Source of the DNA: RECG01 sp964444805
GTDB taxonomy: Bacteria > Bacillota_I > Bacilli_A > Acholeplasmatales > Acholeplasmataceae
NCBI GenBank assembly: GCA_964444805.1
Contig: CAYUIK010000039.1
Coordinates: forward strand, 1 to 55,311
Direction of reading: 5' to 3'
DNA length: 55,311 nucleotides
The translations under genes and the position numbers were made by a program. This document shows positions 40,642 to 49,258 of this stretch, piece after piece. The notes beneath the pieces were generated by a model. The model saw only the letters and a program-made list of their open reading frames with translations, made no database searches and had not been told where the DNA came from. Numbering within the stretch: the stretch's first letter is position 1; every line of letters starts with the position of its first letter.

Positions 40642-41253
40642 TTATCGCTTGCCGCGGATATAGTGTTTGAACTGATCGAGAATCTGCTTTTCCTGATCGG
40701 TTAATAACGAGGGCAAACGATACGATTCGTAGAGTCGATGGTTTCGCAGATGGAAGGGAATGATCGTACCGTCAATCAATGTCAATTCCAAGTCGAGCAT
40801 CAGGTACTTGGGGTTTTCGGGATGATCGAAATTGAGCGCTGTTTCCATGTGAACGACATCGAAGTAGTTGAATTCTCCGGCAATGTCGAAAGCGATGTTA
40901 CCGGTCCGGTGATCGACGTTGCACTGGTGATAGAAAAGAGAAGTTTCACCGAAAAAAAGCGTCGTGACTAAAGCCTGATCATAGAGCAATGCCGTTGACT
41001 TATCCTCTTTTTGAACAAGACGATAGGCGACACGGTCTTTTTTGGTGAAAGCATCGGGAACTTTGATCATGATGGGCGCGTTGGATGGATAGTTGGTCTT
41101 ATCGATCGAAGACAGCTGTTCAGCGCGTTCGATGATCTGATCGTAATCCGCTTGAATCAAGTGTTCGATCGAGTCTTTTTCCTTGCCTGTGTACTTCTTG
41201 AAAAACTTTTTCATAACGTGCGCGCGATTTTTCGTTTCCTTGCTCTTTTTCAT
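40642..41253 (-). CDS. Conserved-looking protein of unknown function
   Basis: Not recognised. The 203 residues begin with a lysine-rich helical part (MKKSKETKNRAHVMKKFFKK), then a long beta-rich stretch with alternating hydrophobic residues (VAYRLVQKEDKSTALLYDQA, YLMLDLELTLIDGTIIPFHL) that could be a PH-like fold, and a short helical tail. No signal peptide or membrane helix is seen. The start at 41253 follows AAAGGTGG; an in-frame ATG at 41283 falls inside the -10 region. It has a clear promoter (TTGACT-18-TAAAAT) with a cre-like core in the spacer and stands alone between rpmF and lplA. Confidence 0.7.
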   Translation of the reverse strand: MKKSKETKNRAHVMKKFFKKYTGKEKDSIEHLIQADYDQIIERAEQLSSIDKTNYPSNAPIMIKVPDAFTKKDRVAYRLVQKEDKSTALLYDQALVTTLFFGETSLFYHQCNVDHRTGNIAFDIAGEFNYFDVVHMETALNFDHPENPKYLMLDLELTLIDGTIIPFHLRNHRLYESYRLPSLLTDQEKQILDQFKHYIRGKR

Positions 41254-41281
41254 TTCATAACCACCTTTCACTTTACAGTTC

Positions 41282-41311
41282 ATTTTATCAAATTTCTAAG
41301 CGTTTAGTCAA
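41282..41311 (-). promoter_or_regulatory. Promoter of the unknown gene with a cre-like core
   Basis: Minus strand TTGACT (41311-41306), 18 bases, TAAAAT (41287-41282). The imperfect palindrome CTAAGCGTTTAG (41296-41307) lies between the boxes and shares the AAGCG(T/C)TTA core of the glgA site. Confidence 0.7.
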
Positions 41312-41374
41312 CATTAAACCGGTATTTGTTGTAATATCCCGGCTTTTCGCCGTCGATTTGCGCAATAAATCGTG

Positions 41375-42361
41375 TTAGATCAAAATACCCTCAGCAATCA
41401 AGTCCCTAATTTCTTCGGTTCGTGCATCGAGTATGTAATCCTCGATACGATGTGTTTCCATGATTCGCTTGATCGTTTCATGCGTGTACGGTTGACCGAT
41501 GAAGGCCTTCTCAAACGGTTCAAGCGATGTCTTATCGAAGAAATCACCCTGCAACGACAATCCGTTGATGATGCCTTCTCGAATGTCGAGTTGTACTTCT
41601 ACCAAACCGCCACTGATACGCTTTTTCAAGATCTTCGTATGTGGGGGTTGTTTCTGAAAAATCCAGTCCTTCGACTGATACTTCTTTGCGAGTTGATTGA
41701 TATAGAGAACCTCTTCGAAACTGAGCTCATGGACCTGATTGGTCATTGTCTTTTCGAAATGACGGATCAGCTCTTCCTGCGTCATTCCGTTCAAATACGG
41801 TTTCAAGTTCGTAACGCGCGAACGGACGCTGTTAATCCCCTTTGAGACGAGCTTTTCATCGCTTGGCGTAATCGCTCGAACCATCGTTTCTAAGTCACAG
41901 TCATAAAGAAAGGTCCCGTGCATGAGCATCCCGTATTTGTTCTGTAGAAAGGCGTTTCCAGAAATTTTTTTACCCTCGTAGAGGAGGTCATTGCGACCGC
42001 TGAATTCGATTTCGACCCCGAGTTTCGCCATGGCATCGATGATCTTGCTCAAATAGGTCTTGAACGTGAATTCCTTGTTGACTTTCTTTGTAACGATCGA
42101 GAACATCGTGTTTCTATGATCGGCATAAACGCATCCACCACCGGTCGGACGACGGTAAATATCGATGTTATGTTCTCGGAGAAAATTCATGTTGACTTCA
42201 TTTTCAATTAACTGATTCTTACCAACGACGACGCCATGGATTTCCCACGTAAAAAAATAGGTTTCATCGTCTTTTAAAAGTTTGGTCAGTATGTATTCTT
42301 CCAATGCGAAATAGAAATAGGGCTTGAGATTCCCTTCGTTGTGATGACGAACAAGGATCAT
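41375..42361 (-). CDS. lplA: Lipoate-protein ligase
   Basis: A 328-residue ligase of the LplA family that attaches lipoate to lipoyl domains of 2-oxoacid dehydrogenases and the glycine-cleavage H protein. The core motif is RRPTGGGCVYADHRN, with WEIHGVVVGKNQ before it and SGNAFLQNKYGMLMHGTFLYD after it; the C-terminal adenylation-associated domain is present from about residue 240. A complete domain set suggests it activates free lipoate by itself. The ATG at 42361 follows GAAGAGGTG. It is a single gene; the lipoylated partners are not in the window. Confidence 0.92.
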   Translation of the reverse strand: MILVRHHNEGNLKPYFYFALEEYILTKLLKDDETYFFTWEIHGVVVGKNQLIENEVNMNFLREHNIDIYRRPTGGGCVYADHRNTMFSIVTKKVNKEFTFKTYLSKIIDAMAKLGVEIEFSGRNDLLYEGKKISGNAFLQNKYGMLMHGTFLYDCDLETMVRAITPSDEKLVSKGINSVRSRVTNLKPYLNGMTQEELIRHFEKTMTNQVHELSFEEVLYINQLAKKYQSKDWIFQKQPPHTKILKKRISGGLVEVQLDIREGIINGLSLQGDFFDKTSLEPFEKAFIGQPYTHETIKRIMETHRIEDYILDARTEEIRDLIAEGILI

Positions 42362-42410
42362 GAAAACACCTCTTCTCAAACGTTAGTCTAGTATAAATTA
42401 TACCATGAAA

Positions 42411-42446
42411 AGAAAAAAAGAAAAGAGCGGTTGCTTATCAGCCGCT
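42411..42446 (-). terminator. Terminator of the dnaK operon
   Basis: Minus strand stem AGCGGCTG / CAACCGCT (one G-U) with an ATAAG loop, then CTTTTCTTTTTTT. It overlaps the dnaJ stop codon region. Confidence 0.85.
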
Positions 42447-43563
42447 AATTTCTAAATAAGCTCTTGAATTTGTCCCATGCGCTGTCTTTAGCTTTCTTCT
42501 CGTGTTTGGCGAGTTGCTCATAGAGCCGTTTTTCTTCCGGACTCAAATTTTTGGGGACAGTTACTTGAATCACGACATGTTGGTCGCCCTTACGTTTGGT
42601 ACGGATATTTTGAACGCCCTTATCGCGCATTCTTAAAACTGTACCATGTTGCACACCCGGCGGAACTTTGAGATCGACGTCACCATAGATCGTCGGTATT
42701 TCAACCTTCGTTCCGAGGACGGCTTGTGTAACGGTGATGGGAATTTCCAAAATGATGTCATCATCCTGGCGTTTGAATACCTTATGCGGACGAACTCTGA
42801 ATGTGATATAGAGGTCGCCTTGCGGTCCGCCTTTGGATCCACCGTTCCCATAGCCCGCGACCTTCAAAGACATGTTGGTCTGTACGCCGGCCGGGATATT
42901 GACATCAACTGTTTTGGTCGTACGAACACGCCCCTGTCCGTGACAGGTCGCGCATCGCTTTTTGATGATTTTGCCTTGCCCACCGCACTTCGGACATACT
43001 TGCTGTGAACGCATTTGTCCGAATAACGTTCGCTGTTCGACGTTGACATAACCGGAACCATGGCACCGGTCACACGTTTCGACATCCTTGCTCGATTCCG
43101 CTCCGACGCCGTGACAGACCGGGCAGTCCTCTTCGATCTCGATGTTCACTTTCTTTTTGGTCCCGAGGACCGCTTCCATAAAATCGATCGTCATCGTTCG
43201 CTCGAGGTCTTGACCGCGTTGCGGACCGGCCGGATCTTGACGCTGTCGCCCACCGCCACCGAAAAATTGGCTGAAAATGTCGCCGAACCCACCGAAATCA
43301 CCGAAGCCGGCATTCTGCCCGTTACCAAAACCTTGGAAAGGGTTGCCCTGATGTCCGTAACGGTCATAATCCTGGCGCTTACCCTTGTCACCTAGGACAT
43401 CATAGGCCTCTTGGACTTCCTTGAATTTCGCTTCGGCATCGGGCTCTTTCGATACGTCCGGATGATACTTTTTCGCTAGAGTCCGATAGGCTTTTTTGAT
43501 TTCATCTTCAGTTGCTTCCTTGCTGAGGCCAAGGATATCATAATAGTCTCTTTTAGTCGCCAT
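42445..43563 (-). CDS. dnaJ: Chaperone protein DnaJ
   Basis: A 372-residue type I J-protein, cochaperone of DnaK. The J domain (1-70) has the HPD tripeptide in KKYHPDVSK. A glycine/phenylalanine region (70-110) follows, then the zinc domain with four CxxCxGxG repeats: CPVCHGVG, CDRCHGSG, CPKCGGQG and CATCHGQG. The C-terminal substrate-binding domains end the protein. It is the last gene of the hrcA-grpE-dnaK-dnaJ operon, 41 bases after dnaK, and a terminator overlaps its end. Regulation is through CIRCE and HrcA at the operon head. Confidence 0.97.
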   Translation of the reverse strand: MATKRDYYDILGLSKEATEDEIKKAYRTLAKKYHPDVSKEPDAEAKFKEVQEAYDVLGDKGKRQDYDRYGHQGNPFQGFGNGQNAGFGDFGGFGDIFSQFFGGGGRQRQDPAGPQRGQDLERTMTIDFMEAVLGTKKKVNIEIEEDCPVCHGVGAESSKDVETCDRCHGSGYVNVEQRTLFGQMRSQQVCPKCGGQGKIIKKRCATCHGQGRVRTTKTVDVNIPAGVQTNMSLKVAGYGNGGSKGGPQGDLYITFRVRPHKVFKRQDDDIILEIPITVTQAVLGTKVEIPTIYGDVDLKVPPGVQHGTVLRMRDKGVQNIRTKRKGDQHVVIQVTVPKNLSPEEKRLYEQLAKHEKKAKDSAWDKFKSLFRN

Positions 43564-43604
43564 ATCATCAACTCCGCAATGAATGAGGGGCGGTGCCCCT
43601 CATC

Positions 43605-45446
43605 TTATTTTTCTTCGAATTCCGCATCAACCGTCTGGTCGTCTTCGTTCGAGTTTTCCTCAGTCTGCCCTTGGTCTTGTTGGGAAGCCTGTTGTTGTTG
43701 TTCCTGTGCCTTCTGATAAGCTTTAGTGGCAATTTCCTGAGCTTGCTTTTCAAGACTTTCTTTCTTTTCCCGAATCAGGTCGAGATCGTCACCCTTGAGT
43801 GCTTCTTCAAGTTCCTTGATCAGGTTTTCGATTTCGCTCTTCTTCGCTGCGTCGACATCGTCTTTCAAGTCTTCGAGTGCTTTATTGGTATGGAATACGA
43901 GATTGGATGCTTCGTTTCTGAGATCGGCTTCTTCGCGTTTCTTCTTGTCGGACTCAGCCTGTTCTTCCGCTTCCTTGACCATGCGATCGACCTCTTCCTG
44001 ATTGAGCGTATCGCTGCTGGTAATCGTAATCTTCTGTTCTTTGTTCGTACCGAGATCTTTCGCCTTGACGTTGACGATTCCGTTGGAATCGATGTCGAAG
44101 GTCACTTCGATCTGTGGTACACCACGTGGTGCTGGTGGAATGTCGCCGAGCTGGAATCGTCCGAGCGTCTTATTATCGGCGGCCATGGAACGCTCACCTT
44201 GAAGAACATGGATGTCGACGGCGGGTTGATTGTCCGCTGCCGTGGAAAAGACCTGCGACTTCGAGGTCGGTATCGTAGTGTTACGTTCGATCAACTTGGT
44301 GAAAACGCCACCAAGCGTTTCGATACCGAGCGATAGTGGTGTCACGTCGAGCAATAGCACATCCTTGACGTCTCCGGAAAGCACGCCACCTTGAATAGCT
44401 GCGCCCATCGCGACGACTTCGTCGGGGTTGACGCTCTTGTTGGGTTCCTTACCGAGTTCATTTTTTACCATCTGCTGAACGGCGGGAATACGGGTTGATC
44501 CACCGACGAGCAAGACTTGATCGATTTCTTTGGCGTTCAGTTTCGCATCGGCGAGCGCACGGCGAACCGGTCCGACGCATCGATCGACGAGCGTTGACGT
44601 CAATTCGTTGAATTTAGCTCGTGTCAGCGTGATTTCCATGTGCAGCGGACCGGAATCACCCATCGTGATGAACGGTAGGGAAATCTGTGAGGATGTCACG
44701 CCACTCAACTCTTTCTTCGCTTTTTCGGCCGCGTCCTTAAGCCTTTGGACAGCCATCTTATCCTTAGAAAGATCGATGCCATTTTCACGCTTGAATTCAC
44801 TTACGAGATAATTCATCACGAGTTCATCGAAATCATCACCACCGAGGTGGTTGTCGCCAGAAGTCGAGATGACTTCGAACGTCCCTTCGGCGAGTCGAAG
44901 AATCGAAACGTCGAACGTTCCACCACCAAGGTCGAAAACGAGAACGGTTTGTTCCTTATCGGTCTTGTCGATTCCGTATGCGAGTGCTGCAGCCGTCGGT
45001 TCATTAATGATGCGCTTGACTTCAAGACCGGCAATCTTGCCGGCGTCTTTCGTCGCTTGACGCTGCGAATCATTGAAATAGGCAGGGACTGTGATGACTG
45101 CCTGCGTAACCGTGGCTCCAAGATAGTCCTCAGCTGTTTTTTTCAGGTTTTGCAAGATCATCGCGGAAATCTGTTCTGGGCTATATTTCTTACCCTGGAT
45201 ATCCACGCGATACTTGCCGTCACCCATGTGTCGCTTGATCGAACTGACGGTGTTTTGATTCGTTATGACTTGTCGCTTTGCCACTTCACCGACGCTGATA
45301 TCATCGTTTTTAAAGGCGACAACGGAAGGCGTCGTACGACCGCCTTCGGCATTGGGGATAACCTTCGGCTCTCCACCTTCCATAACAGACACAACTGAGT
45401 TGGTCGTTCCTAAGTCGATTCCGATGATTTTATTCGTTTTTGCCAT
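43605..45446 (-). CDS. dnaK: Chaperone protein DnaK (Hsp70)
   Basis: A 613-residue Hsp70. The nucleotide-binding domain starts with IIGIDLGTTNSVVSVMEGG and includes VFDLGGGTFDVSILRL and VLLVGGSTRIPAVQQMV. The linker VLLLDVTPLSLGIETLGG leads to the substrate-binding domain. The C-terminal lid is followed by a glutamine-rich stretch (QEQQQQASQQDQ) and an acidic end. The residue deletion in the first domain that is typical of Gram-positive DnaK fits the length. The ATG at 45446 was chosen since MAKTNKIIGID is the family start; it lies within the last codons of grpE (17-base overlap). Confidence 0.98.
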   Translation of the reverse strand: MAKTNKIIGIDLGTTNSVVSVMEGGEPKVIPNAEGGRTTPSVVAFKNDDISVGEVAKRQVITNQNTVSSIKRHMGDGKYRVDIQGKKYSPEQISAMILQNLKKTAEDYLGATVTQAVITVPAYFNDSQRQATKDAGKIAGLEVKRIINEPTAAALAYGIDKTDKEQTVLVFDLGGGTFDVSILRLAEGTFEVISTSGDNHLGGDDFDELVMNYLVSEFKRENGIDLSKDKMAVQRLKDAAEKAKKELSGVTSSQISLPFITMGDSGPLHMEITLTRAKFNELTSTLVDRCVGPVRRALADAKLNAKEIDQVLLVGGSTRIPAVQQMVKNELGKEPNKSVNPDEVVAMGAAIQGGVLSGDVKDVLLLDVTPLSLGIETLGGVFTKLIERNTTIPTSKSQVFSTAADNQPAVDIHVLQGERSMAADNKTLGRFQLGDIPPAPRGVPQIEVTFDIDSNGIVNVKAKDLGTNKEQKITITSSDTLNQEEVDRMVKEAEEQAESDKKKREEADLRNEASNLVFHTNKALEDLKDDVDAAKKSEIENLIKELEEALKGDDLDLIREKKESLEKQAQEIATKAYQKAQEQQQQASQQDQGQTEENSNEDDQTVDAEFEEK

Positions 45447-46083
45447 TTTCTTCACTCCATTCATTTACTTTGACCATGGCAGGTCTTAATAGTTGATCTT
45501 TATATGTATATCCTTTTTGGACGACTTCGATGTTTATTCCGTTTTCCCGATCGGGATCGGATACCTTCTCGATGGCATGGTGCATCTTCGGATCGAAAGG
45601 CTTGTTAAGCGCTTCGATCTCTTTCAATCCATCGGATTCTAACGTGTTGTATAGTTGGTCGTTGATCATCTTGAATCCGACTAGAAAGTTTTTGAGAAGA
45701 TCGTTGTCCGTTGGCATATTCACGATTTTATTGAGCTGATCCAACGGATTCAAAAGTTCGGAAATCAGTACTCTCGATGCGTATTTTCGATCATTGATGC
45801 GCTCTTGATTAATTCGTCTCTTGTAGTTCTCGAGTTCAGCCTGATTTCTGAGAATACGCTCGTTCAGGTCCTTAATCGTTTGTTCAAGCGCTTCGATTTG
45901 TTCCTTGTATTTATTCTTTCGTTCCTTTTTTGATGTGTCGTCCGCTTTCGTTTGGCCCGTTTCCTCGGATTTTTTTATCTTTTCCTTACTCGCAGCCGCT
46001 TGCTTCTTGATTTCTTCTTTTTTTGCAGGCACGTCCTCATGGTCCGTATTTGTGCCTTGTGTTTTTTTCTTTTCGTCTTCCAT
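45430..46083 (-). CDS. grpE: Nucleotide exchange factor GrpE
   Basis: A 217-residue cofactor that releases ADP from DnaK. The first 85 residues are highly charged and rich in lysine and glutamate (low complexity); then comes a long coiled coil (IEALEQTIKDLNERILRNQA and ELENYKRRINQER). The C-terminal beta domain carries the signature KPFDPKMHHAIEKVSDPDRE and VVQKGYTYKDQLLRPAMVKV. The ATG at 46083 has AAAGGATG at about 6 bases; an ATG at 46092 sits on that site. It lies between hrcA and dnaK; its end overlaps dnaK by 17 bases. Confidence 0.95.
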   Translation of the reverse strand: MEDEKKKTQGTNTDHEDVPAKKEEIKKQAAASKEKIKKSEETGQTKADDTSKKERKNKYKEQIEALEQTIKDLNERILRNQAELENYKRRINQERINDRKYASRVLISELLNPLDQLNKIVNMPTDNDLLKNFLVGFKMINDQLYNTLESDGLKEIEALNKPFDPKMHHAIEKVSDPDRENGINIEVVQKGYTYKDQLLRPAMVKVNEWSEENGKNE

Positions 46084-46095
46084 ATCCTTCATCCT

Positions 46096-47109
46096 TTATG
46101 ATTTATAGAGTTTTGCCAGATTCCCGGCAATATATTCGATTAGAGGAATCACCTTACTGTATTCCATCCGCTTCGGACCGAGAACCGCAATCGTACCGTG
46201 TTCGTCGTCACTGATCCGGTAAGGAATCGAAATCATCGTGCAATTTTCCATCGGAATCAGTTTCAAATCACTGCCGATACGAATGGAAAGACCATCCTGA
46301 CTGCCGATCAGCTTGACGAGTTCGCGACGATCGAGCATCTCAACGAATCCCTTGATGTGTCTCGCACTGTCGAATTCGGGTTGTCCGAAAACATTCGTGA
46401 CTCCAGAAAGATAGAGGTTGTCATCCGCGAATTTCGCAAATGCCCGAATGAACGAATGCATCAACTGGACCTGGTATTCGACAACCGCGGCGATTTCCTT
46501 TTTGGCAAACGTCGTCTTGAGAATTTCACTCGCTTCAGCAAGTACGCGATCTCTTAAGAGTTCATCGAGTGTCTTGATGACGTTTTTTAGATCGTCGGCC
46601 TTCATCTCTAAGGGGATCTGGAAATTTTGGTGTTGGACGTGCCCCTTGTCCGTTACGATGAGAATGACGGCTTCTTCGTCGGAAATCGGGATGAAATCGA
46701 TACGTTTGATCGTATCGGTATCGCTATTCGGTCCGATTGCGAGAGCCGTATAGTTCGTCAGACGACTGAGCAGGTGAATCGCTTCTTCGATGGCCTGTTC
46801 GCGGGCAAGCCGGTTCTTAACGAACACCTCATCGATCAAAGGAAATGAGTCGACGACCTGCTGATCACGGGTGACGAGATTCTCGACGTAATACCGGTAA
46901 CCTTTTTCCGAAGGAACCCGACCGCTCGAGGTATGCGTTTTTTCAAGAAACCCGAGTTCCTCGAGTTGTGCCATGTCGTAACGCAGCGTGGCACTGGAAA
47001 AATTGAGATAAGGCATTTGGGTCAGTGCTTTCGAACCGACCGGTTGAGCATCCTTGACGTAGACTTCGATAATGGCTTTCAGGATCAACTTTTGTCTGCT
47101 CGTAATCAC
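46096..47109 (-). CDS. hrcA: Heat-inducible transcription repressor HrcA
   Basis: A 337-residue repressor of class I heat-shock genes. The N-terminal winged helix has TSRQKLILKAIIEVYVKDAQ, PVGSKALTQMPYLNFSSATL and the wing LEELGFLEKTHTSSGRVPSE. The middle GAF-like and dimerisation parts follow, ending with LGPKRMEYSKVIPLIEYI. It binds CIRCE operators, aided by GroEL. The start is GTG at 47109 with GAGGTGG a few bases ahead. It heads the operon and has two degenerate CIRCE copies around its promoter, so it represses itself and grpE-dnaK-dnaJ. Confidence 0.97.
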   Translation of the reverse strand: MITSRQKLILKAIIEVYVKDAQPVGSKALTQMPYLNFSSATLRYDMAQLEELGFLEKTHTSSGRVPSEKGYRYYVENLVTRDQQVVDSFPLIDEVFVKNRLAREQAIEEAIHLLSRLTNYTALAIGPNSDTDTIKRIDFIPISDEEAVILIVTDKGHVQHQNFQIPLEMKADDLKNVIKTLDELLRDRVLAEASEILKTTFAKKEIAAVVEYQVQLMHSFIRAFAKFADDNLYLSGVTNVFGQPEFDSARHIKGFVEMLDRRELVKLIGSQDGLSIRIGSDLKLIPMENCTMISIPYRISDDEHGTIAVLGPKRMEYSKVIPLIEYIAGNLAKLYKS

Positions 47110-47121
47110 TTAACCACCTCT

Positions 47122-47148
47122 TTAGCACTCGTTTATCATTTGTGCCAA
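47122..47148 (-). promoter_or_regulatory. CIRCE operator, copy 1
   Basis: TTAGCACTC-N9-TTGTGCCAA, compared with the consensus TTAGCACTC-N9-GAGTGCTAA: one perfect arm, the other 6 of 9. It lies between the -10 box and the hrcA start. Confidence 0.85.
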
Positions 47149-47152
47149 CTCT

Positions 47153-47181
47153 ATTGTATAACATCCAATTGGCACTGTCAA
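47153..47181 (-). promoter_or_regulatory. Promoter of the hrcA-dnaK operon
   Basis: Minus strand TTGACA (47181-47176), 17 bases, TACAAT (47158-47153). It is flanked and overlapped by the two CIRCE copies. Confidence 0.9.
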
Positions 47182-47195
47182 GAATTACGTGCTAT
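47169..47195 (-). promoter_or_regulatory. Possible second, degenerate CIRCE operator
   Basis: TTGGCACTG-N9-ACGTGCTAT has 7 of 9 and 6 of 9 matches to the CIRCE arms with the right spacing, and covers the -35 box. Confidence 0.5.
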
Positions 47196-47200
47196 ATCCG

Positions 47201-47229
47201 AAAAAAAACATAGGAGTCGACCTATGTTT
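47201..47229 (-). terminator. Terminator of the metallo-hydrolase gene
   Basis: Stem AAACATAGG / CCTATGTTT with a 6-base loop and a U-run on the minus strand. It starts at the stop codon. Confidence 0.9.
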
Positions 47230-47843
47230 CAACGTCTGAGCTGTTTCTTCCATTTGAGGTAAAACGGATTGTTTTTTTGCTCGTGGCGAAGCGAACTGAA
47301 GCGATCATGTCCGGGGTAGATGCGCGTATTTGCGGGTAAGTCCATAATTTTAAGGACGCTTTGCTTGAGTTCGGACAAGTTCCCGGAATAGAGGTCGTGT
47401 CGGCCGACCGACTCACGGAAGAGCGTATCGCCGGTATAGATCGCGTCCTGATAGAGAAAGGAGCAACTACCTTTCGTGTGACCGGGCGTATGCATGACTT
47501 CGACGAATCCGTTACCGAGTGCGAGCCGCATCCCATCGGTAATCGATCGAATCGTCAGATTCCGTCTTTGATAGGGGTGTTTGCCCGGATGATAGCCATT
47601 GGCTTCATCCATAAACAGGAGCGGAGCGTCGCTTTTATGAAGATAGATCGATACGTTGAAGCGTCCGATGTCATCGACGTGATCGCTATGAGCATGTGTC
47701 AAAAGCACGCCTAAAAGCTTACGTGGCCCGAGTGCCTCGATGATCTCGGCATAATGGTTCGCAGGGTCAATGACATAGCATTGATCGAAACGACAGACGA
47801 GGTACGCATGCGCGTTTTCTTCGTTTCCGCGAAATACGTTCAT
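47229..47843 (-). CDS. Metallo-beta-lactamase-fold hydrolase (glyoxalase II-like)
   Basis: A 204-residue hydrolase with a two-metal site. The signature LTHAHSDHVDDIG (HxHxDH) is followed by MHTPGHTKGSCSF (third histidine), YTGDTLFRESVGRHDL (bridging aspartate) and IYPGHDRFS (last histidine). This layout matches the small hydroxyacylglutathione hydrolase-like group, whose members cleave thioesters; the native substrate in bacteria lacking glutathione is unclear. It could help detoxify methylglyoxal made by MgsA, but they are 8 kb apart. It is a single gene with its own terminator. The start at 47843 is ATG; the preceding sequence is poor in Shine-Dalgarno match. Confidence 0.88.
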   Translation of the reverse strand: MNVFRGNEENAHAYLVCRFDQCYVIDPANHYAEIIEALGPRKLLGVLLTHAHSDHVDDIGRFNVSIYLHKSDAPLLFMDEANGYHPGKHPYQRRNLTIRSITDGMRLALGNGFVEVMHTPGHTKGSCSFLYQDAIYTGDTLFRESVGRHDLYSGNLSELKQSVLKIMDLPANTRIYPGHDRFSSLRHEQKNNPFYLKWKKQLRR

Positions 47844-47881
47844 ATGAACGACATAGAAAAAAAACTATTCCGCTGAATAGT

Positions 47882-48031
47882 TTATTTCTTTTCCCTGTGA
47901 AGCGTATGCTTGCGTAGACGTGGACAATACTTTTTCATTTCCAGACGATTTGGCGTCGTCTTTTTGTTTTTTGTCGTATGATAGTTCTCGTCTCCACACT
48001 CCGTGCATACTAATTTGACTAATGTGCGCAT
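47882..48031 (-). CDS. rpmG: 50S ribosomal protein L33
   Basis: A 49-residue L33 of the large ribosomal subunit. It has the first cysteine pair CTECGDENY; of the second pair only one cysteine is kept (KKYCPRLRKHT), so zinc binding is probably weak or absent, as in some Bacillus paralogues. The remaining sequence TTKNKKTTPNRLEMKK is typical. The ATG at 48031 follows TTGGAGGT at a perfect distance; the longer frame upstream overlaps the promoter. No secE or nusG follows. Confidence 0.95.
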   Translation of the reverse strand: MRTLVKLVCTECGDENYHTTKNKKTTPNRLEMKKYCPRLRKHTLHREKK

Positions 48032-48058
48032 TTTACATACCTCCAAACGTACGGTAAC

Positions 48059-48087
48059 AGTATAGCAAAACCCCATAGGATTTGCAA
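48059..48087 (-). promoter_or_regulatory. Promoter of rpmG
   Basis: Minus strand TTGCAA (48087-48082), 17 bases, TATACT (48064-48059). Confidence 0.8.
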
Positions 48088-48160
48088 CGACTTTAATACA
48101 TTTTTTTATGAGGATTTCCCAAAAAACGGCAAAATGCTGTTATTCTTCCCGATAAACATC

Positions 48161-48166
48161 TATAAT
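48161..48166 (+). promoter_or_regulatory. -10 box of ispG
   Basis: A perfect TATAAT 17 bases ahead of the ispG start. No good -35 box is visible at the usual distance. Confidence 0.5.
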
Positions 48167-48182
48167 ATATGCGGGTGATCCT

Positions 48183-49223
48183 ATGCAAAGAATCAAATCA
48201 AGGCCAGTCATGATCGGTAACGTGCAACTCGGCGGTAATAACCGTGTGCGAATCCAGAGCATGACGAATACGCCAACCAAAGACATTGAAAAAACCGTAA
48301 AACAGATCGAGACGCTCGTTCAAGCCGGGTGCGAGATCGTCCGTGTCGCCGTACTCGATTTCGCAGACGCTCGGGCGATCGAAGCCATAAGATCGCGGAT
48401 TTCGATTCCGCTGGTCGCGGATATTCACTTCGATTATCGTCTCGCGCTTGCCGCGATCGAATCCGGTGTTGATAAGCTTAGAATCAATCCGGGAAACATG
48501 AAGAACAGGGAACACGTAAAAGACGTCGTTGCGGCATGTAAGAAAAAAAACATCCCAATTCGCATCGGTGTAAACAGTGGTTCACTTCCTGATGGTCTCG
48601 AACCGACGGCCGAAAACATGATCAAAGCTGCTTGGATGCACGTCTCGATCCTCGAAGATCTCGGTTTCGAGGATATCGTGCTCTCTCTCAAGGCATCGAA
48701 CATCGAAACCATGATCGAGGCCAACCGACTCGCTGCCAAGACTTTCCCATATCCCTTACACCTAGGTGTTACCGAGGCGGGTACGGCATTCAGCGGTGCG
48801 ATCAAAAGTGCGATGGGAATCGGTATTCTCCTTATGGAAGGCATCGGTAGTACGATTCGCGTATCGCTTACCGACAATCCCAGACTCGAGATCCAGGCTG
48901 CTAAAGAAATACTGAACAACCTCAATCTGATCGAAAACGTCCCAAATCTGATATCTTGTCCGACGTGCGGACGCCTGCAGTATGACATGGTCGATCTTGC
49001 GAAACGGATCGAAGTCTATCTTCTCGGTGTTCGAAAGCCGATTACGGTTGCGATCATGGGATGTGCTGTCAACGGTCCGGGTGAAGCAAAGCATGCCGAT
49101 ATTGGAGTCGCCGGAGGAATTCATGAGGCACTGCTGTTCAAAAAGGGTAGAATCATCAAAAAGATACCGGAACATGAAATCTATGAGGAGCTCGTCAAAG
49201 CGATCGATGCATTCGATGAATAA
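48183..49223 (+). CDS. ispG: 4-hydroxy-3-methylbut-2-enyl-diphosphate synthase IspG
   Basis: A 346-residue iron-sulfur enzyme of the MEP isoprenoid pathway. The TIM barrel has VRIQSMTNTPTKDIEKTVKQ, PLVADIHFDYRLALAAIESG and DKLRINPGNM. The C-terminal [4Fe-4S] site uses Cys259, Cys262 (SCPTCGRLQYD) and Cys294 (MGCAVNGPGEAKHADIG). The size is that of the bacterial flavodoxin/ferredoxin-dependent form. It shows that isoprenoids are made through MEP in this organism. The ATG follows GGGTGAT. It is a single gene convergent with the galactose operon. Confidence 0.97.
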   Translation: MQRIKSRPVMIGNVQLGGNNRVRIQSMTNTPTKDIEKTVKQIETLVQAGCEIVRVAVLDFADARAIEAIRSRISIPLVADIHFDYRLALAAIESGVDKLRINPGNMKNREHVKDVVAACKKKNIPIRIGVNSGSLPDGLEPTAENMIKAAWMHVSILEDLGFEDIVLSLKASNIETMIEANRLAAKTFPYPLHLGVTEAGTAFSGAIKSAMGIGILLMEGIGSTIRVSLTDNPRLEIQAAKEILNNLNLIENVPNLISCPTCGRLQYDMVDLAKRIEVYLLGVRKPITVAIMGCAVNGPGEAKHADIGVAGGIHEALLFKKGRIIKKIPEHEIYEELVKAIDAFDE

Positions 49224-49258
49224 AAAAGGGTATCCGCTTCATAAAGCGGATACCCTTT
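49222..49258 (-). terminator. Terminator of the galactose operon
   Basis: A 15-base perfect stem AAAGGGTATCCGCTT / AAGCGGATACCCTTT with a 4-base loop; the U-run is on the minus strand (A-run 49222-49227). The galT stop codon lies within it. It may also stop ispG transcripts. Confidence 0.92.

Noticed and set aside
41338..41356. Hairpin CGGC-TTTTC-GCCG upstream of the unknown gene as a terminator of lplA
   Set aside because: It lies ahead of lplA's 3' end on the wrong side, has a short stem and no U-run.
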